Of a stretch of DNA of 64,000 nt, positions 44,701 through 52,425 are shown in pieces. The notes beneath the pieces are model-generated. The model was not told where the DNA came from. It saw only the letters and a program-made list of their open reading frames with translations, and did no database searches. The first letter of the stretch is position 1. Each line of letters begins with the position of its first letter. Both the position numbers and the translations under genes were made by a program. The DNA comes from PKWO01 sp036384915 (GTDB lineage Bacteria; Pseudomonadota; Gammaproteobacteria; Burkholderiales; Burkholderiaceae_D): positions 277,797-341,796 of the forward strand of contig DASVLJ010000078.1 in the NCBI GenBank assembly GCA_036384915.1, read 5' to 3'.

Positions 44701-45405
44701 ATGACCGATCTTTTGCAATTTCCCATCACCAAAAAATGGCCGGCGCAACGGCCCGACGTGCTGCAACTGTATTCGCTGCCGACACCCAATGGCGTGAAGG
44801 TGTCGATCATGCTCGAGGAAATCGGGCTGCCTTACGAGCCGCACGTGGTCAGCTTCGACAGCGGCGACCAGCGTTCCGCCGAATTCGTTTCGCTGAACCC
44901 CAACGGCAAGATTCCCGCGATCATCGATCCGAACGGCCCCGGCGGGCGGCCGCTGCCGCTGTTCGAATCAGGTGCCATCCTGCTCTATTTGGCGGAGAAG
45001 ACTGGAAAACTGATTCCGTCGGATGCGGCCGGGCGCTATGAAGCCCTGCAATGGCTCATGTTCCAGATGGGCGGCATCGGCCCCATGTTCGGCCAGGTCG
45101 GCTTCTTCCACAAGTTTGCCGGCCGCGAATACGAAGACAAACGCCCGCGCGAGCGCTACGTGGCCGAATCGCGGCGCCTGCTGGAAGTGCTGGACAAGCG
45201 CCTTGCGGGCAGGCAGTGGATATTGGGCGATGAATACAGCATTGCCGACATCGCGACCTTCCCCTGGGTGAGGAATCTAGGCGGGTTTTATGAGGCGGGC
45301 GAGTTGGTTGGAATGAAGGATTTTGCCGAGGTCAATCGCGTGCTGGAAGCTTTTCTGGCGCGGCCTGCTGTGGCCCGGGGTTTGCAGATACCTAAACGAA
45401 GTTAA
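44701..45405 (+). CDS. Glutathione S-transferase, YghU/Ure2p-like
   Basis: A 234-residue GST with the long insertion typical of the Ure2p/YfcG/YghU group: PTPNGVKVSIMLEEIGLPYE, LNPNGKIPAIIDPNGPGG, ESGAILLYLAEKTGKLIP and GDEYSIADIATFPWVRN. I chose the second ATG of ATGATG (44701), 6 nt after AGGA. It sits inside the beta-oxidation operon, between acyl-CoA dehydrogenase and synthetase genes, so it could detoxify reactive acyl intermediates; that is inference. Confidence 0.88.
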   Translation: MTDLLQFPITKKWPAQRPDVLQLYSLPTPNGVKVSIMLEEIGLPYEPHVVSFDSGDQRSAEFVSLNPNGKIPAIIDPNGPGGRPLPLFESGAILLYLAEKTGKLIPSDAAGRYEALQWLMFQMGGIGPMFGQVGFFHKFAGREYEDKRPRERYVAESRRLLEVLDKRLAGRQWILGDEYSIADIATFPWVRNLGGFYEAGELVGMKDFAEVNRVLEAFLARPAVARGLQIPKRS

Positions 45406-45412
45406 AGGAATC

Positions 45413-45434
45413 CCTCTCCCGCGAGCGGGAGAGG
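45413..45434. repeat. Small hairpin before the acyl-CoA synthetase gene
   Basis: CCTCTCCCG and CGGGAGAGG form a perfect 9-bp stem with loop CGAG, 21 nt before the GTG start. The same CTCTCCC-GAGAG type of palindrome is common between proteobacterial genes; here it could tune operon expression. Confidence 0.5.
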
Positions 45435-45455
45435 AGAGTTTCTCAGGAGACGGCA

Positions 45456-47321
45456 GTGACATCCCCATTTTCGCAACGCTTCCCCATCAAGAACATCGCC
45501 GACGTCGAACGTCTCGAAGCGATTCCGCTGGAACAGTCGCTGACCGTCCAGAGCACCTACGAAATCTTCCGCAATTCGGCGCAAGCCTTTGGCGACAAGA
45601 TCGCGCTGACCTTTCTCAAAACGGCCGAGCCGGACGATGAGCCGCTGCGCTTGTCGTATGCCGAACTGTTCGCCGGCATCAACCGGACAGCCAATCTGCT
45701 GCACGGCCTTGGTGTGGAAAAAGGGGATGCGATCGCCATCCTGCTGCCGGCCTGTCTCGACTACCATCTCGCGCTCTGGGGCGGCGAGGCGGCCGGTATC
45801 GTGCAACCCTTGAATCCTTTGCTTACGGAAGAAAAGCTGGCTTCGCTGATGAATGCCGCCAGGGCCAAGGTCCTGTTCGCCTACGGCGCCGATGGCGATG
45901 CCGACATGTGGGGCAAGGCGCAACGGATCAAAGAGGCCGTGCCCACGCTGCGGCATGTGCTGCGTGTCACGCCCATCGATGAAGCGGCGCAGCCGGGCGA
46001 TTTCGGCGCCTTGCTTGCCGTCGAGCCGGCTGATCGGCTCGTGTCCGGCCGCGATATCGCCAAAAGCGACATTGCCGCTTATTTTCACACCGGCGGCACC
46101 ACCGGCGCGCCCAAGCTTGCACGCCACAGCCATGGCGCGCAAGTGTTCACGGCATGGGCCTGCGTGCAGATGCAGGGCTTGTCCCCCGCCGATGTGACGA
46201 TCAACGTGTTTCCGTTGTTTCACGTCGCCGGCACGCTGCCCGGTGCGCTGACCGCGTTTTCGGCCGGGGCCGAAACGGTGATTCCCACGGCGGGCCTGAT
46301 GCGCAACCGTGCCGTGCTTGTCAATTACTGGCGCCTGGCGGCGAAGTACCGCTCCACCGTGATGGCAGCTGTGCCTACGGTACTGGCGGCGCTGACCAAT
46401 GTTCCCATCGATGCGGACATTTCCAGCATCAAGTATTGCCGCACCGGTGCCGCGCCGCTGGCGCCCGAACTGGCGGCGCGCTTCAAGAAGCTCACGGGTC
46501 TGCACGTGCATGAAAGCCTGGGCATGACCGAGATGGCCGGCATTTCGAGCATCACGCCGGTCGGTGTCGAGGCGCCAGCCGGCTGCGTCGGTTTGCGCCT
46601 GCCGCACACGCAATGGCGCATCGCGGCGCTCGACGAGCATGGCAAGGCCTCTGGCCGGGAACTGCCGCGCGGCGAAATCGGTATGGTGATGTTCAAGTCG
46701 CCCAATCTGTTTTCCGGCTTCGTCGATGCGCGCGACAACGAAGGCGTGATTACCCCTGACGGTTGGCTCGCCACGGGCGACCTCGGCTGGATCGACAACG
46801 AGGAGCGGCTGCACCTGAGCGGCCGCTCGAAGGACTTGATCATACGCGGCGGCCATAACATTGACCCGAAGACGATAGAAGATGCGCTAGGCGCCCACCC
46901 GGCGGTGCAGATCTGCGCGGCGGTAGGGGCGCCCGATGCCTATGCCGGCGAATTGCCGGTACTGTTCGCCACGCTCGTGCCCGGCGCGAGCGCGACGGAA
47001 GAGGAGTTGCTGGCTTACGCCGTCGAGCGCGTTGACGAGGGCCCGGCGCGGCCGAAATCGGTCACCATACTGGAGGCCATGCCGGTGACTAATGTCGGCA
47101 AGCTGTACAAGCCGGCCCTGCGCTTGAAGGCGGCCCAAGCCGTGGTGAGCGCTTGTGTGATCAAGGTGTGTGAGGAAGCCGGCGTGCCTGTGCCGGCCAT
47201 CGAGGGCGGCGAAGCCGACGGTATTCGCGTCGCCGTGCCGTCAAATTGGGGGCAGGACTTGCGCGAACGGCTTGCCGCCGCGCTGGCTCCCTTGCCTGTC
47301 AAAGTCAAACTGCCTGGTTAA
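45456..47321 (+). CDS. Acyl-CoA synthetase (AMP-binding)
   Basis: A 621-residue ANL-superfamily ligase activating a carboxylic acid to acyl-CoA. AMP-binding P-loop-like motif FHTGGTTGAPKLARHSH, VFPLFHVAGTLPGALT, ESLGMTEMAG, GWLATGDLGWIDNEERLHLSGRSKDLIIRGG and the C-terminal VTNVGKLYKPALR. It is longer than typical (about 540) through an N-terminal extension and a C-terminal tail. Start GTG 45456 with CAGGAGA upstream. It ends the beta-oxidation operon and would provide its substrate CoA ester. Confidence 0.9.
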   Translation: MTSPFSQRFPIKNIADVERLEAIPLEQSLTVQSTYEIFRNSAQAFGDKIALTFLKTAEPDDEPLRLSYAELFAGINRTANLLHGLGVEKGDAIAILLPACLDYHLALWGGEAAGIVQPLNPLLTEEKLASLMNAARAKVLFAYGADGDADMWGKAQRIKEAVPTLRHVLRVTPIDEAAQPGDFGALLAVEPADRLVSGRDIAKSDIAAYFHTGGTTGAPKLARHSHGAQVFTAWACVQMQGLSPADVTINVFPLFHVAGTLPGALTAFSAGAETVIPTAGLMRNRAVLVNYWRLAAKYRSTVMAAVPTVLAALTNVPIDADISSIKYCRTGAAPLAPELAARFKKLTGLHVHESLGMTEMAGISSITPVGVEAPAGCVGLRLPHTQWRIAALDEHGKASGRELPRGEIGMVMFKSPNLFSGFVDARDNEGVITPDGWLATGDLGWIDNEERLHLSGRSKDLIIRGGHNIDPKTIEDALGAHPAVQICAAVGAPDAYAGELPVLFATLVPGASATEEELLAYAVERVDEGPARPKSVTILEAMPVTNVGKLYKPALRLKAAQAVVSACVIKVCEEAGVPVPAIEGGEADGIRVAVPSNWGQDLRERLAAALAPLPVKVKLPG

Positions 47322-47986
47322 GCGCTGGTATTGACCATATTGCCCATCGGCCCATGGTTTTGCAGATTGGTCGCCAGTGCCGACAGGAAGTTGCTCAAGG
47401 TGGCCGAACTGCTGGTGTCGCCGAGTGTACTGACCATGTTTTGAAAACTCGTTTCGAGTGCGCTTTCGGCGCTGCTGCTATCGGATGTACTGGACGTATT
47501 GGATGAAGACGTCGAGGAGGTGCTGCCGGAGGTGCTGGTGGACGAAGACGAACCCAGTTCCGCAATCAAGCTTTGCAGGCTGGACGCCAGCTTGCCCGGG
47601 CCGCCTGCGGCACTTGCAGCATCGGTCGAGCCGCTCGAAGATGAGGAACTGCTGCTGCCTTGGGCTTGCAATGCCGCCATCAGGCTTTGCAGGAAACCGC
47701 TGATCGCCTGGCCCGCATCCGAGGTGCTGGAAGAGGTGCTGCTCGAGTCGGAGCCGGTCGCGCTGCTGGATGCGGCAGCGCTGCTCGAGTCGCTGGTGCC
47801 GGTGATGCCGATTTTCGACAAGGCATCGGCAATTGCGCCGATCAAGCCGCCGCCTGCGCCACCAGGCGGAGGTGGCGGCATGTTACCGACGCTATTGCTC
47901 GAATTGCTGCTGCCGGATTGCGAATTGCATCCGATTTGCGACGTGGAATAGTTATAGCTGCTGCTCGCGACGCTGCCGACAGACAT
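47318..47986 (-). CDS. Ser/Thr-rich low-complexity protein
   Basis: A 222-residue protein dominated by Ser, Thr, Ala and Gly with repeated SSS/TSS runs and a PPPPP segment. Between low-complexity linkers lie helical motifs that repeat: GLIGAIADALSKIG, AISGFLQSLMAALQAQG, KLASSLQSLIAELG, LETSFQNMVSTLG and LSNFLSALATNLQNHG. No signal peptide is evident. The last 4 nt overlap the end of the convergent acyl-CoA synthetase gene. Function unknown; the repeated FLQSLM-type helices might polymerise or bind a partner. Confidence 0.6.
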   Translation of the reverse strand: MSVGSVASSSYNYSTSQIGCNSQSGSSNSSNSVGNMPPPPPGGAGGGLIGAIADALSKIGITGTSDSSSAAASSSATGSDSSSTSSSTSDAGQAISGFLQSLMAALQAQGSSSSSSSSGSTDAASAAGGPGKLASSLQSLIAELGSSSSTSTSGSTSSTSSSNTSSTSDSSSAESALETSFQNMVSTLGDTSSSATLSNFLSALATNLQNHGPMGNMVNTSA

Positions 47987-48449
47987 GGTGACCTCCTTGA
48001 ATGGAATGGATAATGCGTTGCATGCGTCGACGAATCGAACGCTTGTTGAATATATCGGCGGCCTTGTCCGCTACGCGAGGGGGTGTTCTGTAAAACGGCG
48101 TAAAGTTAAGTTAAGAGCGGCGCCAAGCGGAAAAGTGAAATGGAAAAGCCTGCCTGTTCCGCGTTTTGCGGCGCTCCGATATCACTTCGCCACCATCTTT
48201 GCCCGTACAATCGGGCTGCGTTTTTCATCGTCCCCGTAGAGGATGGCGGGGGGTCGCAGGGTTACGTCGCCGTGACCTTGCTCGGAGCGATAGGCTGCAT
48301 GCCGATTTTGCTTGAATCGGCAAGCTTCAGGCTGAGCGGATGCTCCAGTCCCGGCGTCTCCGGCTCTTGTTTATCGTGTGATGCGGATTACTCCATGGCG
48401 GTGCGTTTATGCGCCGCCATGAGGTTTCTACCGTATGGAGTGGGGGTGC
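47987..48449. other. Gene-poor region between Ser-rich gene and LivK-type gene
   Basis: 463 bases with no supported gene. A + frame at 48140-48532 is Cys/Arg-rich, lacks a ribosome site and mostly overlaps antisense of the binding-protein gene. The only clear element is the hairpin at 48394-48421. Confidence 0.4.
48394..48421 (-). terminator. Hairpin downstream of LivK-type gene
   Basis: 11-bp stem with one G-U pair (48394-48404 with 48411-48421), 6-nt loop, located 29 nt after the binding-protein stop on the minus strand. No U-run. Confidence 0.45.
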
Positions 48450-49673
48450 TTACTTGCTTGGCGGCTTGGTGCGCGCGATCGTGCTGCGGTTCTCGTCTTC
48501 CTTGTAGGCATAGATCACCTTGCCGTTCTTGATCTCGCCCATGATGGCCATGTTGAGCGAAATCGCTTCATGGTCGCTGGCTGAGAAAGGCTTGAAGTAA
48601 CGCGTGATCACGGTCGATGTCGTATGCTGGTCGAGGTTCTCCAGCGCATGCTGGATCGGCACGCCGTCGGTCGAGTTGGCCTGGTATATGGCCAGCGCCA
48701 GCAGGCGCAGCGCATCGTAAGTCTGCGCCGCTGCCACGGCCGAGGGGATGCGCGTTACCTTGTTGAGCTTGCGGTAGGCCAGCGTGAATTGCGAACTCGA
48801 CGAGCTTGCGTCGTTTTCGATGAAAGTCACGACAGTGCGCGCGCCTTCGGCGGCGTTGCCGGCCTTGGCGATGAAGGATTCCTGCGACAATGTCCAGGGG
48901 CCGACGATGGCTTGATGCATCTGCAATTTCTCGGCCGTCTTCGCGATATTGGCGGCGTCGCCGGCCAGACAATACAGCACCATCGCCTGCGCGCCGCTTT
49001 CCTTGATGCGATGCAGTTGCGCCGTCAGGTCGGCATCGCCCACCTTGAAACTTTCGACCGCGGCGGGTTTCAGGCCGCGCTTGTCGAGTTCGGCTAGCAG
49101 GCTGGCCTTGCCATTGGTGCCGTAGGGGCTTTCATCATGGATCAATGCAATGTGGTCCATTTTGCGCTTGTCGATCAAGTCGTTCAGGATCACCACGGGC
49201 TGGATCGCATCGGAAGCCGAAGTGCGGAACACGTAGCTGGACGGGTAGGCGGGCGGCATGAAGCTCTTGGTCACAACGGCGCCGGTCGCGCCGCTGACGA
49301 TCACGGGGATCTTTGCCTCCTGCAAGACCTTCGCGGTCGGCAGGGCGACACCTGTATTGCCGAAGCCGACCACGGCCACCACTTTTTCCTCGATCATTTC
49401 CTTGGCGATCGCCACGCCGCGCTCGGGATTGGCCTGATCGTCGCGTTCGATGATTTCGACAGGGTGGCCAATGATGCCGCCGATCTGGTTTACGTCCGAC
49501 AGGAACACGCGGGCACCGCCGATGATGCTTTGTCCCATGTCTTCCGAGTTCTTGCCTGTCACGGGGCCGATGACACCGATTCGGATCGGGGTGGTATCGA
49601 CAGCTCGTGCCAGCGGGGAGAGCAAGGCACCGGCCAAGCCGGCGACGATGAGAATTCTGCGCATTTGTAGCAC
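48450..49673 (-). CDS. LivK-type periplasmic substrate-binding protein
   Basis: A 407-residue ABC-transporter binding protein of the branched-chain amino-acid family. Signal peptide MLQMRRILIVAGLAGALLSPLARA; mature part IRIGVIGPVTGKNSEDMGQSI, GARVFLSDVNQIGG, RDDQANPERGVAIAKEMIE, VVGFGNTGVALPTAKVLQE and SSYVFRTSASDA follow the family fold. Start GTG 49673 has AGGAGA 5 nt upstream; ATG 49664 is possible. No permease or ATPase genes adjoin it, so it is an orphan binding protein. Ligand unknown. Confidence 0.87.
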   Translation of the reverse strand: MLQMRRILIVAGLAGALLSPLARAVDTTPIRIGVIGPVTGKNSEDMGQSIIGGARVFLSDVNQIGGIIGHPVEIIERDDQANPERGVAIAKEMIEEKVVAVVGFGNTGVALPTAKVLQEAKIPVIVSGATGAVVTKSFMPPAYPSSYVFRTSASDAIQPVVILNDLIDKRKMDHIALIHDESPYGTNGKASLLAELDKRGLKPAAVESFKVGDADLTAQLHRIKESGAQAMVLYCLAGDAANIAKTAEKLQMHQAIVGPWTLSQESFIAKAGNAAEGARTVVTFIENDASSSSSQFTLAYRKLNKVTRIPSAVAAAQTYDALRLLALAIYQANSTDGVPIQHALENLDQHTTSTVITRYFKPFSASDHEAISLNMAIMGEIKNGKVIYAYKEDENRSTIARTKPPSK

Positions 49674-49775
49674 GGCAATCTCCTGTTTTGTGAATGTAAT
49701 CTCTGGCCGGGCGCGAATTGTAATTGTTAAATCAAGTGGAGTGCGATGTTACGTGACGGAGCCAAGATTGGCAAC

Positions 49776-49789
49776 TGGAAATATTTCCA
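49776..49789. promoter_or_regulatory. Perfect 14-bp palindrome in divergent promoter region
   Basis: TGGAAATATTTCCA lies between the LivK-type gene and the HD-GYP-like gene. It closely resembles the E. coli IclR half-site pattern TGGAAAT...ATTTCCA. A direct repeat ACGTGAC flanks it (49751-49757 and 49792-49798). Confidence 0.5.
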
Positions 49790-49969
49790 CCACGTGACTT
49801 GGGCATTGTTGCTTGTTCCAGGGTAAAGGGATCAATCAAGATATGCGTTTCGGACGTTGCATCAACGCCAAGTTACACCTAGCATGTAGTTGGCAAATGG
49901 CAAGATTGTCGTCTATGATGCAAATGCTCATCCTGCAATTGAGGAGCCGTTCGATTGTCGTGCCGGTGA

Positions 49970-51109
49970 ATGGATCAAGCCATGGATAAACAGCGCATCA
50001 GGATGTCGGACATCGTCATAGGGCAGCCGCTGCCTTGGAATGTGTTCGATGCCGGCAACAAGCTGCTGTTGCGCAAGGGCTTCATCGTCGTAACCGAGGG
50101 CCAGATCGACAAGTTGATCGAGCAAGGCTTGTTCGTCGAGGGACACACCAAGCGGGAAGCCGAAGAGCCGCCGCCCAAGGAAAACCCCTCAGCGCTGCGT
50201 CACGTCAACCGCGCTGCCAGGCACCTTGAGAAGCTGTTCCTTAACCTCTCCAACGAGGGCGATGCGGCGGCACAATTCCGCGAGATCGCGCGCGAGATTG
50301 CGCAGGGCTTGCATGTCAATGCCGACGTTTGCGTCGCTTCCATTCTGCTCAATCAGGGAAGCGCGAGTCTTCCCGTCAGACACAGCGTCAATGTAGCCAT
50401 CCTGTCCTGCCTGGTGGCGCGAGCCATGGGGCGGCCGGACGAGGAGATCGAGGCCATCGTTGCCGCAGCGCTGACGATGAACCTGGGCTTGATCCCGCAT
50501 CAGAAACGCTTGCTGCGCATTCCGGGCAACTTGGGCCAGGAAGACGCCTTGATCATCCGAAACCATCCTTTGCGCAGTGTCGAAATCCTGAAACAGATCG
50601 GCGTCGAGGATGCCGCTTGGCTGGCTTGCGTGGCGGGGCACCATGAGAGCGAAGATGGCAGCGGGTATCCGGCAAAGAGTGCGGGCGCCGACATTCCTTT
50701 AGGTGCTAAGATACTTTCCACCGTCGAACGTTATTGCATTCGCGTTTCGGCGGGCGAGCCGGCCGGCTTGTTGGCACACAATGCCGCGTTTCGCGATATG
50801 CTGGCCAAGGAAAAGACGCATGTCGACGCCAAGGTGGCCGGGGCCCTGTTCAAGGAACTGGGGACCTACCCGGTGGGTAGCTTCGTCAGGCTGGAAGGCG
50901 GCGAAGTCGCCATCGTATCGGGCAAGGGCGATGCGCCGGCAACGCCTGTCGTGCATGAGCTGGTGGGACGCGGCAACGCGCCGCGCACCTTTCCGATCCA
51001 GCGCAACACTGTGCTCAAGGCTTATCACATCCAGGAAATGATACGTATGGACCAGGTCAATTTCCGTTTCAGCATGCAGCAAGTCTGGGGCGACGATGCC
51101 GCCGCCTGA
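49970..51109 (+). CDS. Degenerate HD-GYP-domain protein
   Basis: A 379-residue protein. N-terminal DUF3391-like part (RIRMSDIVIGQPLPWNVFDAG...KGFIVVTEGQIDKLIEQG), HD-GYP domain at about 130-260: RHSVNVAILSCL, AAALTMNLGLIPHQKRLL, NHPLRSVEILKQIG, AGHHESEDGSGYP, GAKILSTVERY. The catalytic HD pair (LLHDIGK in active enzymes) is replaced by MN and the later D-x-Y/F Asp by Glu, so c-di-GMP hydrolysis is unlikely; it may act as a receptor or adaptor. ATG 49970 or 49982 possible. Confidence 0.75.
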   Translation: MDQAMDKQRIRMSDIVIGQPLPWNVFDAGNKLLLRKGFIVVTEGQIDKLIEQGLFVEGHTKREAEEPPPKENPSALRHVNRAARHLEKLFLNLSNEGDAAAQFREIAREIAQGLHVNADVCVASILLNQGSASLPVRHSVNVAILSCLVARAMGRPDEEIEAIVAAALTMNLGLIPHQKRLLRIPGNLGQEDALIIRNHPLRSVEILKQIGVEDAAWLACVAGHHESEDGSGYPAKSAGADIPLGAKILSTVERYCIRVSAGEPAGLLAHNAAFRDMLAKEKTHVDAKVAGALFKELGTYPVGSFVRLEGGEVAIVSGKGDAPATPVVHELVGRGNAPRTFPIQRNTVLKAYHIQEMIRMDQVNFRFSMQQVWGDDAAA

Positions 51110-51147
51110 AGCGCCCGGGATGGATTGACGGGCATCGACAGGGACCG

Positions 51148-52335
51148 ATGAGCGCCTCCCTGCGCACAGCCACAGCACTCGAACTGGCCCAGGCTTTCGA
51201 GGACGCTCGCTCCTATACGCTTGCTTTGTTCGATTGCTTTGCCGCGACGGGCTTGGGCGAACCCGGCACGGCGCCGCGCATGGAACATCTCGACCCGCCT
51301 CTCTGGGAACTGGGCCATATCGCTTGGTTTGCGGAATGGTTCATCCTGCGCGAAGCCGAATCCACCGCGCCCACGGCCGCCTTGCGGCCATCGCTCCTGA
51401 GCCGGGGCGACGATTGGTTCGACCCCGAAGCGGTACCGCACGAAGCGCGCGCGGAGGTCGATTTGCCGAGCGCGGCGCGCCTCAAGACCTATTGCAGAGA
51501 GATCGCCGACCGCGTACTGGACAAGCTCGATCGCGCCGGGAGCGGCGATGCCGCGCTGTATCCGTATCGTCTCGCGCTGGCCCACGAAGACATGCACGGC
51601 GAAAGCATGGCAAATACGTTGCAGACGCTGGGCGTGATCCTGCCGCCGCAACTGGCGCTGCGTTCCATGCCTTCCTGGTCGCAGGGCGATATCCGCTTTC
51701 CCGGCGGCACCTTGCAGCAGGGCGAAACGAGAGGAGGGGGCTTCAGCTTCGATAACGAGCAATGGACCCACCCGGTTTATGTGCCGGCCTTCGTGATGGA
51801 TTCCACCCTGGTATCGAACGCGCAATATGCGGAGTTCGTCGCCGACGGCGGCTATGAGAATCCGCATTACTGGAGCGTGGCGGGACGGCAATGGCTGATG
51901 ACGCAGGAATGCGCCGCGCCGCGCGGCTGGGTTCGCCACGCTTCCGGTTGGGAGTGCCGGCGCTTCGGTTTGCGCATTGCCTTGAACAGCCAGGAGCCGG
52001 TGCGCCACGTCAACCTGTTCGAAGCGCAAGCCTATTGCATGTGGGCGGGGCGGCGCCTGCCGACCGAGGCGGAATGGGAATATGCCGCAACCAGCCGGCA
52101 TCCGGCCTTGCGCTGGGGCGACCTTTGGGAATGGACTTGCACGCCATTCGAACCCTACCCCGGCTTCGCGCCCGGCCCGTGGCGCGACTATTCCAAGCCT
52201 GCCTTCGTCTCGCATCAGGTGCTGCGCGGCGCCTCGTTTGCCACGCCGGAGCGCATGCGTTCACCCAAGTTCCGCGGATTCGCTCTGCCTGAGTGCAGCC
52301 ACATGTTTGCGGGCTTCAGAACCTGCGCCTTGTAG
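51148..52335 (+). CDS. EgtB/SenA-type sulfoxide- or selenoxide-synthase-like enzyme
   Basis: A 395-residue protein with an N-terminal DinB-like iron-binding domain and a C-terminal FGE-sulfatase (SUMF1) fold. The three-His iron site is visible: LWELGH (His57) and HEDMHGE (His146, His150, Glu152). FGE part: FVMDSTLVSNAQYAEFVADGGY, HVNLFEAQAYCMWAGRRLPTEAEWEYAA, LWEWTCTPFEPYPGF and LRGASFATPERM. It resembles ergothioneine EgtB and selenoneine synthase SenA; I cannot decide between them. No egtD or senB/senC gene is nearby. Confidence 0.75.
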   Translation: MSASLRTATALELAQAFEDARSYTLALFDCFAATGLGEPGTAPRMEHLDPPLWELGHIAWFAEWFILREAESTAPTAALRPSLLSRGDDWFDPEAVPHEARAEVDLPSAARLKTYCREIADRVLDKLDRAGSGDAALYPYRLALAHEDMHGESMANTLQTLGVILPPQLALRSMPSWSQGDIRFPGGTLQQGETRGGGFSFDNEQWTHPVYVPAFVMDSTLVSNAQYAEFVADGGYENPHYWSVAGRQWLMTQECAAPRGWVRHASGWECRRFGLRIALNSQEPVRHVNLFEAQAYCMWAGRRLPTEAEWEYAATSRHPALRWGDLWEWTCTPFEPYPGFAPGPWRDYSKPAFVSHQVLRGASFATPERMRSPKFRGFALPECSHMFAGFRTCAL

Positions 52336-52350
52336 CGGGCGGTTCCCCCG

Positions 52351-52390
52351 AAAAAATCCGGTGTCGCCAAGTACGGTGGACGACACCGGA
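52351..52390 (-). terminator. Intrinsic terminator of the GH64 gene
   Basis: On the minus strand a perfect 10-bp stem (TCCGGTGTCG / CGACACCGGA, 14-nt loop) is followed by six T. It lies 36 nt after the GH64 stop. Confidence 0.85.
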
Positions 52391-52425
52391 AGGAGGGATG
52401 CCCGTTACGAACTACTTGCCCGGCA

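Noticed and set aside
48140..48532. 130-codon + Cys/Arg-rich frame
   Set aside because: No start signal; overlaps the antisense of the LivK-type gene.
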